A stretch of DNA of 64,000 nt from Acanthococcus lagerstroemiae (Eukaryota; Arthropoda; Insecta; Hemiptera; Eriococcidae), in NCBI GenBank assembly GCA_031841125.1, contig CM063112.1:26004603-26068602 (forward strand), written 5' to 3'. A program made the position numbers and the translations under genes. The notes beneath the pieces were generated by a model that saw only the letters and a list, made by a program, of their open reading frames with translations, was not told where the DNA came from and did no database searches. Shown here in pieces: positions 1-11,330 of the stretch. How positions within the stretch are numbered: position 1 is the first letter of the stretch; the number at the start of each line of letters is the position of its first letter.

Positions 1-745
1 CTCACCAAGTCCGCGTGTCAGGAAGATGAGCAAAACGTGATCATGGCCACAGATAATGGCATTTCAACACGTCGACAAGAACTGGAATAGGTACTTCCTC
101 CTCTCGCAGTACATCGAAATTGCACTAATTTCGGAAACCTATCCGGTCAACCCAAACCAACTTAGAAAGTTACGGGGCTACATAGCCTACAAGCGGCATC
201 GCGCGAGGCGGAGCGGAGCACTAATCCTAGTAAATAACCGCATCATACACAACGATGTTGGTGTGTACGTGACAGTCCCCTTATTCGGAGCTGTAATCAT
301 TATTGGTAGCACCTACTGTTCACCATCATATTCAATCCATAAAGATGAGTTCGACAAATTGTTCAGTGCTATCGGAGAAAGATGGTTAGTTGGCGGTGAC
401 TTCAACGCTAGACATACCAGATGAGGATCCAGATTGACCTCACCCACAGGAAGAGAGCTGGCTAAGGCAGTAGATAACTACAAGTGCATCATAGTCGCTC
501 CTAACTCACCTACACATTGGCCATCAGACGTGACCAAAAAACCTGACATTGATTTCTTTATCGCCAAGATTACTGCTACTAGCTACCCACAAGCAACCTG
601 TGAAGTTGAACTTTTATCTGATAATTTGCCCATCGTTCTAACAGTCTCTAGAGCTGTCAGACGCATCGACATAAATCCTTGACTGACAAATAAAACCACG
701 AAGTGAGACAGGTATCGTGAAGATACAAACAAATGTAAAGATCGA
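1..745 (+). pseudogene. Jockey-like LINE endonuclease fragment, decayed
   Basis: This is the endonuclease/exonuclease/phosphatase domain that nicks target DNA in Jockey-type non-LTR retrotransposons. From about 52 the peptide NGISTRRQELE matches the usual N-terminal NGL..RKQEL block; a frameshift near 92 moves the frame to IEIALISET (about 113-140), then GGDFNARHT (about 391-420). In the same frame follow GSRLTSPTGREL, HWPSD and LSDNLPI, where families normally show SSDHLPI, so the catalytic His is replaced by Asn. In-frame TGA codons at 422-424, about 680-682 and about 705-707 each fall where Trp is expected. After about 745 the similarity is lost and no reverse transcriptase follows. The element is dead and probably enters from outside the window. 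Assignment to the Jockey side of the non-LTR tree is from memory of family motifs. Confidence 0.8.
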
Positions 746-1558
746 GCACCTATTTCCAGATGACAACTACTTTGCTGTTGCACCTTGGGAAGTCCGAATG
801 TTATCTGACAGGAAAGTGATAACGGAGGTATGGAGGGGAAGTAGCGTCATCCTCTCTCTCGCTCTCTATCTCACTAAATGTAGACGGAGCGTTACGTAAC
901 TCCTGTTGCATGTTTTCCTGTTCGCGTTCGTTTCACTTTTTCTAAGTTAACTACCCATCCTGAAACTGCGTACAGAACCTTCGCTTCAAAAAAACCTGCA
1001 GAGAGGAACGTAACTTTTGTCTGTCATCTTGGAAACAGTGACCCAGTGCCAAACTCTCACTTATCAAGAAACGTTTTCAATTTTCCTCCAGTGCCTAGAC
1101 TGTAGCGGAAACTCCATTAGGTAACACATTTATTGTCTGCCACATTTATACCCCTCGGCTTGAAAAAAGTTACTAAGACCTCTAATCAATTTCCAAGTAT
1201 CCTCGGGGGCCTCGTAAATTTAATTTGCACCGGTCCTCGCACTACCTAAGTACGGTACCGGCTCATTGTCTGCCCAATATCTCACTTTTGGATGTTTAGG
1301 TACTCGTAAGCTCACCTCCTACTCTCGGTTGGAAAGTTTTCTCGTAGAGGCGAGAATTTCTCGACGACTTCAGGTCGAGAGAACTTGCCTTCTCTAGGGC
1401 AGTGAGTCGAGCATGGCGATGGCGCGAATCGATTAAGACGTGAGTTTGTACATATTAAAAATGTTTTAAACTGGAGGAACAAGGTTCGCTGTCTGGATTT
1501 TTCACTCTTAATGCGAAAAACTCGATAGGAGCATTTGAGTTCACAGTTTGTGTCGTCC
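746..1558. other. No gene recognised
   Basis: No coding pattern, TIR or known repeat was recognised. A short CT-rich tract lies near 850-870. Composition resembles single-copy insect non-coding DNA. Confidence 0.4.
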
Positions 1559-1581
1559 TGTGTGTGTGAGTGTGTGTGTGT

Positions 1582-1616
<35 letters not shown>
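1559..1616 (+). repeat. Compound (GT)n(GA)n microsatellite
   Basis: An almost pure GT run (about 1559-1582) is followed directly by about 16 GA units to 1616. Short frames on either strand here are simply translations of the repeat. Confidence 0.95.
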
Positions 1617-1618
<2 letters not shown>

Positions 1619-3095
1619 GTTCCACCAAAACGGGCGAAATGGAAGTGTCGTTACGAAAACGGCGAATAAAACCGTACATCAAAGTCGCGGGTAACATTAA
1701 ATCTGCAAATACTTTCGGCTTCGAAAGTAAAGGGCGGATATTTTGTTCATTAAAGTGTGGAAGCTATTATATGAATTAGCGTGAACGAAGTCAAACAAAG
1801 TCCAACGAAACGGAAAAGTCACTGGCAGAGAAACTCCAGTTAATACTGATAACACTTCTCCGGTTACTCTTTCTTCGCGATTTTCCGCTCACACTGCTTC
1901 ACTCTAATCCTCTCCCCCATTCAAACTGGAAAATTGTTTTCTTTAGGTTTAATTTGTTAAGCACTGCTTAAGTAGCTGACGTTTTCTTTTTCCTTTTTTA
2001 ACGCAAATGATCGTTTCCTTTTTGCTTCGGTTTTTTCCTCTTTTTTTTTCTCCTTTTTTTCTTCGCTGTCTTCTTCTGTTGTTTTGTTGCTTCGCGCCAT
2101 CCCGAAGCCGGGGCCACGTATGCGATAGACGACAAAAGGGAAAAATCTCAGCTAAAAAGGATTGCGGTCGGGCATTACACGAGAAGAGCAGATATTTGTA
2201 AAATTAAAAAGTCTAATCACTTTTAATCTTATTAAATTACCGAATTCGCGGCAACTCTTCTGCTGAATTCGTTTGGCGCAGATAAATTCCGCTGATAAAG
2301 TGAACGAAATTCTTCTTTTTCGTTTACGCAACGTTGTAAAACTGAATTCCGTTAATTCAAATTAAGTTAAACAATTTCATCGCAATTTCCTTTTTTAGAC
2401 GAATTAATCGCACGCCTTTAATGCTCTTTTTTCGAATTCCAAGATAAAGCTGTTTGTTCGAGTATTCAAAATTGAAATAATTAAACACCGGCGAGCTGTT
2501 TGTTGTTAAGAATGAGAACCACTTTCGGAAAGGCGAGGTTAACCTTGATTGTTTGAAAAATGGTATCTCTCTATCTGGCTACGGCTTGAAGCCTGTAAAG
2601 CCTGTTAAGATAAAGCTTCTCTCGAAGAGAATTCTTCGGCCATTTTTACAGTTTGTTTTTCAGAATTAGGACATCACTGCCGTACAAGCTGACTTTCAAA
2701 GTTGGGAATGGACTGCTAGTACGAAGAAGCAGATCTTATGATACTAGGCTACAAAAAGCCCCTCCCCCCCTTCCATTGAGAACACTTTCGAGTTCAGCGT
2801 CTTCTACAATTATTGAAGGCCATGCAGCGAAATGGAGGTACATACGGAATGTGAAAACAGGTTTCCCTGATGTCTAGGCAGACATTTTAAAGCCATTTTT
2901 GAGGATATTTTGCATCCATCTCTCGGCCAATATACCAGTACTTTGGATCACCTTGAACAGCCGACTTCGTGGGTCTGTGAGTTTTTCGCCGCCGGAGCTT
3001 CAAAGATTTTGTGTTCACGTTTTTCGTTCGAGTACCCGCGATCCGTCATGTGGTGCCATCTCGTTACGTTATTTAAAATATGTTTGTAATGTTTA
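1617..3095. other. Unique-looking non-coding DNA
   Basis: This is AT-rich sequence with many TTCG/CGAA and GAATTC-like words, especially 1860-2500, and no sign of transposon proteins. The open frames present are short and low-complexity (for example a T-rich stretch 2007-2100). Best read as intron or intergenic DNA. A C-rich run lies at 2760-2772. Confidence 0.4.
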
Positions 3096-3099
3096 ACTG

Positions 3100-3122
3100 T
3101 TTTTTTTTTTTTTTTTTTTTTT
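3100..3122 (+). repeat. Poly(T) tract
   Basis: About 22 consecutive T. It could be the poly(A) end of a reverse-strand retroposon, but no element body was recognised beside it. Confidence 0.8.
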
Positions 3123-3334
3123 GTGAGAGGGAGACATTGGCAATTTGCCGGAGAATGTGAGAATGTAAGTTTTTCGTGTTTTTTTTTACGTTTTCGTTCC
3201 GGAACTTGAAACGACTTAATATGTAATTTGGGTAATCACTTTCCATTCCCTGGCAATACCACACCTGAGAGGTCTCTTCTGAGCTAGTCGGGATACTTCC
3301 TCAGGTTTTTTGGGTTTTTCTTTGTCGGCCACGT

Positions 3335-3408
3335 ATGCCGATGTTTCGACCTAAGCACGTCCTCCGGTCGTAAGGCAGGAAGGTGCGACCGGAGACAAAT
3401 GTCGGCAT
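3335..3408 (-). ncRNA. Hammerhead-ribozyme-like fold, Penelope-type relic
   Basis: On the reverse strand an outer stem (3402-3408 with 3335-3341, ATGCCGA/TCGGCAT) encloses a perfect 9-bp stem (CTCCGGTCG/CGACCGGAG, 3362-3370 with 3386-3394). The inner stem is followed by CGGAGGA and, after about 12 nt, by CGAAAC. The hammerhead core is CUGANGA...GAAA, so one core base (U4) differs and stem II is weak. Penelope-like elements are known to carry hammerhead motifs in their terminal repeats, and the wording GGACGTGCTTAGGTCGAAAC fits such tails. No Penelope coding sequence adjoins it. Probably an inactive remnant. Confidence 0.4.
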
Positions 3409-3639
3409 TTCTTTGTGAACACCCTGTCTCTGGGTCGTTCATGAAAAAATGCCACAGACCTATGGGGTCTCTGCAGTCTGTAATTTCATTTTCGACTCGA
3501 CCTCCAGAACCGAGGAAACAATAACGGATCAAAATTAGGACTTTGCTTACAGATTTCAAATTTTATTGTACAATATTTTCATTCAGTTTTGTATTTAAGA
3601 GTCAGGATTCAAGATTACTGAGTATTATAGGCAAAGTGA

Positions 3640-4010
3640 TATACTGGGCGTTTCAGAATGTTAAGTCTAATCTTCACGGGACAAAGTTGGACTCTTAATT
3701 GGGAAGGTCTAGTTTCTTTTCCGGTACAAAATTTTCTCTCCCCCAAAGGGGAGCTAGAACGTGCTACCAACTTTGGAATCTTAAATAGACAGCGAACAAA
3801 ATGTATACATATTGGTGGCTTGGAAAACACTGATTTCATACATTGCATCCGATTCTTAATTCGGCCCCGATTTCTAACTATTAATTTTGCTAGAAAAATT
3901 GGATAAATCATCAATTTTTTTGTGTGGGGCGGGGTACCTGATGTTAAATATCACATCAGATTTTCAATCTGGGCCCTCGATTTAGACCGCAGGCTCAACA
4001 TTCTCCCCAC
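3640..4010. repeat. Dispersed satellite-like repeat (TATCGAAAT family)
   Basis: This shares word order with 5520-5830, 42430-43870 and 53160-55300: a TACAAAATTTTCTCTCCCCC block, then a phrase about disappearing AATTCGATTT/CCGATTT and TTGGATAAAT. The phrases beginning at 3712 and 5545 are nearly the same. Copies are strongly diverged. Open frames here on both strands are shadows. Confidence 0.55.
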
Positions 4011-4524
4011 AATTAAAAAACTGACCAACATCGCAAATGTGAGCCCCCATACAATCCAAATTTCAGCATGAAGAAGGGTATCAATTTTACTTGGCGACTG
4101 TAACTGGTAAGTAAGAAAGGCCTTAAACGAAGGGTCGACCTGTCAACTACGCTTACACAGACATGCAGGGTGTTTCAAGAATTTGTCTCCCTCTCTTTTT
4201 TTTAATCGTCAAGTCAGATCTGAGAACTAAAACGTATCTTCACGAAAAGCAACGAGAAACACAAAAATCATAAAATCAAAACCTAAAGACGATAAGTACC
4301 AAAAGAAAAGAAAAGAAAAAACAAAAAAAAAACCCACAACATTATAAGAAATGACCTAAGCTATTTGAGGATACAAAACTAAACAAATCAAAACAAAGAA
4401 CAATAAAACAGAATGAAGATCAAGAAAACGAAATCATAACCAGTGATTAATGCCCGAAGTTATTATCTACCACGCTACGCTGAGTTGAATGACGTACGGG
4501 GAATCGAATATGCAATTTCATATA
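4011..4524. other. A-rich spacer, no gene
   Basis: It contains a CAGGGTGTTTCA word at about 4168, typical of a transposon terminus, followed by a poly-pyrimidine run, and a long A-rich tract 4250-4440. No partner terminus was located, so no element is called. Confidence 0.3.
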
Positions 4525-5417
4525 CAGTAAAACTTGTCCAAAACGGAACCTGTACAAAAAGGAAATCTGTCTAAAAAGGAAAATAATGATTCTCCCTGCA
4601 GCTTTTATGGGACTTCTGTGTTAAATTTTTTTTCCAAGACGGAATCTGTCTAACGCGGAAACGGACAAGAAAAATATACCTAAAAAGGAAAAACCCAAAT
4701 CTATCTCTTGATTTTTGATAAAGAGTCTCTTTATCAAGTGATATTCAGTCTCGATTGTTACGTTAGTTTGACTTGTTTCGTGCTATTCAACAATTATGTA
4801 ATCTGCACGAGCTCCCCTGCAATGCTGATTTATATGTCTGAATTAACGAAGAACTTTCTACTGAGTACTCTTTCGATAGTGCCACCGAGTTTCTCCATTT
4901 GGAGGAATCCGATGATGAACCTGATGCGAATATGGAACCTGATATCGAGCCTGAAATTCCAACAATACAGACCTATTGTGAAGCAATCACTTCCGTACAG
5001 AATCTCATTCAATTTTCTGCTTATGCAGATTCCCCTCGATTAATGGATTTATTTCAAGAGGCTAAAGCGGTACTTGAAGCAGATAGGCTGAAAAGAAGCA
5101 CTCAGCCAACTTTATTAGATTTTTGGAAAAAATAATTATTTTTTTTTAAAGACAAATGTGTTTTTATTCACCATGATCAAATTAAAATACAGTATCTATG
5201 CCTACGTACATATTTGTAACTTCCTGATTTACTTTACTGTATGGTATGTAATGTAGGCATGCACATTACTACACAAGAAGGAATTTTCCTTCTTATGCAA
5301 GATTTTTTTTCAAAACGGAATTTTCCGTTTTAGACAAGTTTCGGACAAGACGGAAACTTGTCTAAAACGGAAAATTTTGCTTCTCCCATGCGTTTCCGTT
5401 TAGGACAGGTTTTACTG
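4525..5417 (+). mobile_element. Tigger/pogo-type DNA transposon, internally deleted
   Basis: The element starts CAGTAAAACTTGTCC and ends GGACAGGTTTTACTG, with TA on both sides (4523-4524 and 5418-5419), as expected for the Tc1/mariner superfamily. Length is 893 bp against roughly 2.5 kb or more for complete Tigger elements. Both ends carry repeated units of the form CTGTCTAAAACGGAA. A second copy of the terminal sequence forms a perfect 23-bp inverted repeat near the right end (5319-5341 and 5354-5376). Only the last part of the transposase remains (4899-5135). Confidence 0.88.
4899..5135 (+). pseudogene. Tigger transposase C-terminal tail
   Basis: The frame gives an acidic stretch (EESDDEPDANMEPDIEPEIP) followed by ALL-alpha-looking sequence ending TLLDFWKK. 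This is the acidic linker and terminal LxxFFK-type motif typical of Tigger/jerky transposases. The CENP-B-like DNA-binding domain and the DDE catalytic domain are absent. There is no ATG at the beginning; it is the 3' remnant of a longer gene and ends with a normal TAA just before the AT-rich right end. Confidence 0.75.
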
Positions 5418-5519
5418 TACATACGTGTGGTGATGAACAGAGAGTGTAAAAAAGCAATCCCACCATTTTCTTTTCCGAACGCGAAGCGGGATATCGATAC
5501 GGATTAAACGGAGAACTTC

Positions 5520-8330
5520 AAATTAAGTCTAGTTCCCCTTCGAGTACAAAATTTTCTCTCCCCCTCCCAAAAAAACCTAACGCGATAGTTGCCATCAAAA
5601 TCCCGCACACTTTTTTTAAGCTGGAGTCAATTCCGTTCCTTTCCGAGGTGAAATATTAAATTCGGAACTTAAATCAGTGCCGGATGAAATTGATCAACTT
5701 ATTTCAAATAAATGGGATACTTTGCCCGATTTTCTTAACGAACTTAATAGCCATCTGGAAAGAGGAATCTATTTCGATACAGGCGACCCGAAGGACTCCT
5801 ATTTCGATACATGAATCGATTTTTGAAAGCTAAATCGTAGTCAAATCAAAAATATGATGCCAAGTTCAAAACTGAGGACCTTCCCTCCACACCCCATCCC
5901 AAAAAGAAGGAGAAAAAAGTTAGATAATTTGTTCAATTTTTCGAACCAGAGCAATTTTGACTCAATATGTGTGTTCGAAATTTTGGAGCCAAATCATCTA
6001 TGTTCTAATTCAATTTCAAAACGAGACAAAAAAAATTATTTTGACTCTTTTTCTGTTTGGAATTTGTAATTTTTGGGCCAAAATTGAAGCCGGATCAAAA
6101 TTCTGATCCAATATTCAAAAGCGGAAACTTTAACTGAACCTTGAAATGAAGTGCATAGACGACAGAGATAGGGCTCAAATTGAGTGTATGAAGGATGAGA
6201 AATGGGCCAATTAACATTACACATTGCACGCTTTTCTACAATGAAATAACATTCACTTGAAATGAGTTTGACAATTGAAAAATGTATTGCACTTCTCCTC
6301 CCCCCGATGCCCTCTTTCATGGGCCCTCCTCAAGTCTCTCTCAACTTTTGTTCAGAGCCCAAGTTAGTTTTACTTTTTTGCAGCCAATATAAGGAAAAAT
6401 TTATCACCATTAAAGAGCATCTATCCCTTTTTACTTTTTCCCAAAAATTTTGCCCATTTTTCCTCGCTAGCATTTTCACACATGTATGAACCGGATCCGA
6501 GCCAGTTTTACCATTTTGGACACATTTTGACTCTAGTGATCCCGCACCAAACGTACGTTCGTAATTCATTTTTTCAATTTTACTCCAAAATGTCTTTTTC
6601 CAACAGCTTTCCTCAAGTCTCACGCAAATGTTCTTCAGACGGGAGTCAATTTACCTTTCTTCAGCCTGACCACTCGAAATTTTAGGGGGGAAAAAGTATA
6701 GAGAAATGATTTTCAAAAAATGACCAAAATTGGAGACCATTTGCAATTTTCAACTGCTTTTTTTCTTCTCTTTTTCACACTACTCGTTATCATACGTTTT
6801 CAGACCCCCTCACCACGAAAAACTTGAATTCTTAAACATGGAGATGAATAAGACGTAACACAACATTCGATTTTCCTCTCGCTTTGCCGGTTAAACCCGC
6901 GCACTTCCTTGTTTTATCATACTCAGTCATTGTCCTCAGACACAATTGACTAGCTAAATTTCATTGGAAGTTTATGTTTCAATCTGCTGGAATATTGAAT
7001 ATAAACTTTATTTACACTACACAGGAAGAGCATAAAAGACAGAAAAAAAATGTTCTTCAAAATCAGCGGAAATTCTAGAATTTGAAGGAGAAACTTCCCC
7101 AAAAATTACTTAGTAACCAACCATTTTAGGAGAAAAATGATCAAAAATGTTAGACGACTTAAAATGGAAAAAATGACCAGGTAGTTGCACTGCTTCTTGT
7201 AGCTGGTATAGGATAAGGAAAAATTTGGCTCAATTCCTCCACCTCTTTCCGCTTTTCCGCAGAATGATAACCCAATGTTCCTCGCCCGCCTCCCCTCGCT
7301 AGTATGACCCCGATTCGAGTTACTTTCACCCCTTCTATTTTAGGGATCCCTCACTACCCTCCGGTCTGACATTTACTAATTTACTTTTCCCCCAAGTGCT
7401 TGTTTCCAGGGGCCCTCTTCAAAACTCACTCAAGTGTTCCCAGAAATGAGTTAGTTTTACCAATTCGTAGACAAAGTCAAGTTTCAATTACATCAACTTG
7501 CAATGTATATCGCTACTTGATATTTTTATTGTTCAACTTAAGTTTTTGATTGGGCTAACATTTTTTCCTACTTTAAATAGAAATATTTTATCGTGCATCT
7601 ATTTCTTCTATGGTTAGTCATTTTGTCTTTCGAAAAACTCATTTTTCAACCATTACATTTCTTCTCCCATCGTTCGTACATTCTATTTTATCGGGCGATT
7701 AAATGACACCCTATTCAAGATTCAAAATCAGTGAACCCTAAAAATGAAAATACAATAATTTATTCAATATTCACGCCAATTTAATGTTGGCTACTTAATT
7801 CCAAAATAATGAATTTTTGGACCCCAACCAGGGTCAGACAGCAACCTAAAAAATCTAATTTTAATTGATTGTTCAATTTTTCAGTAGTCAATGTTGTTGC
7901 TATGTGAGGGAGAATGGTAAATTTGTTGTCCGTTTATCGGAACTACATAAAAAAACTGAGGCAATATTCAAACTTTTCCTCAAAAAGATCTATAATTTCT
8001 TCAATTATTCAAGACTATACCGGCCCATTTTGGATCTGAAATTAAATTTATGAACTTAAATCCGGGCCGAATCAAATAACTAATACGATATTCGGAATTG
8101 ACAACTCAAAAACTACTATTTTGATAGTTTAAATTCACAAACCAATTTAATTTAGCTCATTCTGGGTTCAAAATTTGAATGTTTGGATCTAAACTGAAGC
8201 GGGATCAAAAATGTAATGGGATATTCGACATCAGAGACCCCAAATAGTTTTATTTTGATACTTCATTGAAATTTTAAAGCCAATGTAATCTAACGCATTT
8301 TGGATCTAAAATGTTGATTTCTAACATTTT
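5520..8330. repeat. Degenerate satellite-like repeats of the TATCGAAAT family
   Basis: Diverged copies of one phrase recur: a gene-free AT-rich unit with CTATTTCGATAC, GATCAAAATT, TTTTGGGCCAAAATTGAAGC and ATTTTGGATCTAAAAT words (about 5640-5830, 5930-6120, 7700-7860, 8030-8330). Between 6120 and 7700 the sequence is AT-rich without recognisable motifs. Frames of 60-100 codons on both strands overlap one another without protein-like composition and are not called. Confidence 0.45.
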
Positions 8331-9639
8331 TTGAATTTGTAAGCTTTTGAATTTTGAAGATCTGCACTATCTACACAATTTTACTGCGATTACCTAATTA
8401 TCTGCAACTGAAATGCATTACTTTGTAACTAAAATTTTGTGTATCAGCAGACATATTTTTCCAAGAGATAAGAAATACAAAATTTCTAAATAATTATTTC
8501 ATTTTCATTTAATAAATTAATGTAAATACGTGGTATTTTTTTTTTCCTAATAGAAGATTCGCAGAACACTGGTGCCTCTACCTTTCCGACCAAAATGCAT
8601 CCTTGCCTTTTTCAAGTTTCATTTTATTTCTTTCATACTTCGACGGCAGAAAGAAAACCCCAAAAAACGTAAGTTGCCCCTTCGCCATCCGGTTTTGCCC
8701 TTAGTGATTTTACGTAATAATTTTTCACGTTTCAATTTCAGGGTTGTGTCAATTTTGGGTCACCTTCTTCCTAGTCTCACACGAGCTGATACATCGCGCA
8801 GCCCATGCTGCCGTAAGAAGAAATAACTTGTAAAATAAATAAAAAAACTGATCGATTCCATCTCTCTCCGATCCTCCACCGCATTGTTTACAGTTAATAC
8901 AGAATATAAGTGTTTCAGATTGGTTCACACACAAAACGAAGCCAAATTCGAATATAAGCTGGAATATTTCTTTCTGACTCGTTTACTCGTTCTTTCTTCC
9001 TCATTCCTTCATAGCGTTGTCACGAAAACTGTTTCAGTCGGTTCGCATTCTTTCTCGATTTTCTCCGAGAAAATTGACAGAGGGGAAGAAAAATATTCAT
9101 GCAATATACTGCATCCAGAAAATATTAGCTACGTTCGTGAAAAAAAAGAAAGAAAAAACGCACTCGAGTCGTGTTCCCGGAAATTAATTTTGGCTGAACA
9201 AATAACTGGTAAAGGGCTACTCGAGCTGCATTTATACTGAAGGCGATGGAGAAGGAAACGTGGGGCGCATAAGCTGAACACCAAAAAGGGAATTATACCA
9301 CGGCTAGGGGCATATTTCGATGAGCAATGACGGAGGTTCCGTGTACCTCCTTGTTATATGGTTGGGAGAGGATGGTGGACAAATTGCAGAAACTTCTTAA
9401 AATACATTGTAAGATAACCAAGTGGTGTCCAACCGGTGGTCCGTACTATTATTGGAGGAGTCAGTAGTTCCACTAGCGGAAGAAGGTAGACGGAAGAGCA
9501 GAAAAGAAAATAATAATTGAATTGTGAAAATATCAGGGATACACTCACCACGAACCAAAGATTTCTTAGTGATCTCTTGTTTTTATTCATAAAATGAGTA
9601 AACGTGAGTATAAATGGTCTGGTCTTGAATTATTGTGAA
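8331..9639. other. No gene recognised
   Basis: AT-rich sequence. A 118-codon frame (8884-9240) lacks any recognisable motif. A splice-like pattern (acceptor ending TAATAG at 8555, donor GTAAGT near 8669, acceptor TTTCAG near 8741) exists but predicts an unconvincing peptide. Confidence 0.3.
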
Positions 9640-10870
9640 AGGGAAGCTTTATTTTATTTTATTATTATCGAGCCACGGAGCTACACTCTCGGGCTATGGG
9701 CTCGGGAAAGGTTGTTGTCTATATGTCGCAGAGGTATCCAGCAGCGGACAGGTAGGTGAAGGTGTTGTTCATGTGCTTGTGGGAGTTGGAGAGGGCCACA
9801 ATTCGACTACGGGGGACGTGGTTGGAGTTACGGAGGCAGGTGAGGAATGGGCATGAGAAGAGGTGGTCCATGGTGAGAGGGTCTTCATCTCCATAGTGTG
9901 GACAGTTAAGGGGATAAAGGTTAGTGAGAAGATGCGTACGTGTGAGACGTGTACGTCCAATCCTGAGGCGGGTGATTATATCTTCCTCGCGGCGGGGGGA
10001 ACGTAGGGACGTTGAACAGGGGACAGATATAAGCTTGATTTGTGCGAGCTTGTTGTGCGAGAGGCTCGATGCCGCCACTCTTTGAACCACTTACGTGAAA
10101 TGATCTGGCGAATGGCGGGAGTGAGATCTGTTGAGGTAGGGAGGTGACGAGTATATACGAGAGCTGTGTAACTCGCTGCGCTGCTTGATCAACTTCCTCA
10201 TTTCCTGGGATACCAATATGTCTTGGGATCCAGCTGAGTGAAATGCTCTTGGTGGTGAAGGGAATGAGATGGAGAATGAGACGGATGCGTTGGACGAGAG
10301 CGTGCTTTAAAAGGCGATCAGAAATAGATCTTAAGAAGGAAAGTGAATTTGAGGGGACCAGATAGTGGATGGGGGTGGATGGGTCTTCGAGCGAGGAGAT
10401 CGTGACTAGGTACTGTAGGGTAGCATAGAGTTCGGCAGACTATCTATACAGTAGGCGTAAGCGGTGCGTTGGTTGTACTTTGAACCATCAGTGAAGCATA
10501 GGATACGGTCAGGATAGCGGTCCAGAATTTCTTGCAAATGTGCCTGATAAACTTGGGGTGTGTGGATTTTTAAAGGAATTCTGTAAGTTCAAAACTGCAT
10601 GGGGAAGGTTCAACAACCAGGGTGGGGGCGATTTCAAAGTGTGAACGTAAGTACAGTATGGATTCAAGAAGCATTGTGTAGTTTAAAGGGTTAAAAAGAA
10701 ACTCATAAGCAGGAAGATTAGGGTTATGTGCTATAGTAACGAGAAGTTTGGCTTTGAGTTGCATTCGGCGGTAAGAGAGTGGAGGAATTTCAATATCGGC
10801 ACCAATACTCAAAGCTGGGCTAGTGCGAAAGGCGACACTGGCGATACTTGCGGGAGCTATTTTAAACATA
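9640..10870 (-). pseudogene. RNase H-bearing LINE, 3' end (I-like)
   Basis: Read on the reverse strand, 10869-10570 encodes the region between reverse transcriptase and RNase H (SYRRMQLKAKLLV). About 10530-10430 gives RILCFTDGSKYN, the first RNase H aspartate. About 10250-10190 gives SWIPRHIGIPGNEEVDQAA, the end of RNase H. About 10005-9830 gives RLRIGRTRLTRTHLL and CPHYGDEDPLTMDHLFSC, the C-terminal Cys/His knuckle, ending with a stop at about 9719. A short 3' UTR runs into an A-rich tail (T-rich on the given strand) at about 9650-9665. Frameshifts and stops separate the blocks, and the element is 5'-truncated at about 10870. RNase H places it in the I-like group rather than RTE. Confidence 0.85.
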
Positions 10871-11330
10871 AAATTTAAAACTGAACCTCATTAAGCTAAA
10901 AAATAAAAGTGAAACATAAAAAATTTAAAATAAACTCAAAATCAAAATATATCGTACTGGTCCAAGAAATGAATTCAAGAAATCAACGTTTTTTTGTTTT
11001 TTTTTTTCAAGTCGATTATCTATTTTTATTTCAGATTTTAGGCTTTTGGCCCAACACTTTCATGCTTGACTTCACAGACATATAACAGCCTGGCTAGCCA
11101 CCATTGCACTGACCAAAAATGATAACCCTAGAACAATGAAGACGTCAGAATAATAGAATAAACAACTTTACCACATAAACACGAGGGGGGAGGCTGGTTA
11201 ATTATGGCGGCTAGCTCACTTGCTCATTTGTACTTCTTTTACATTTGTGTACGTGAAGCTAACTAGATGTTAACATATGTCAAGATTTCTACTTTCCGCT
11301 AAGCTGTCGACTGCTGAATTTTTCATATAT
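10871..11330. other. AT-rich spacer, no gene
   Basis: Simple A- and T-rich runs (10870-11030) are followed by unremarkable sequence up to the left terminus of the next element. Confidence 0.35.

Noticed and set aside
1570..1779. Serine/arginine-like frame over the GA repeat
   Set aside because: Arg-Glu repeats arise directly from (GA)n in every frame.
8555..8830. Possible two-exon gene with acceptor, GTAAGT donor and TTTCAG acceptor
   Set aside because: The spliced peptide is a low-complexity hydrophobic string without homologous motif, and AT-rich DNA often yields such splice words by chance.
8884..9240. 118-codon forward frame
   Set aside because: No recognisable motif, no splice or promoter context, and composition matches surrounding DNA.
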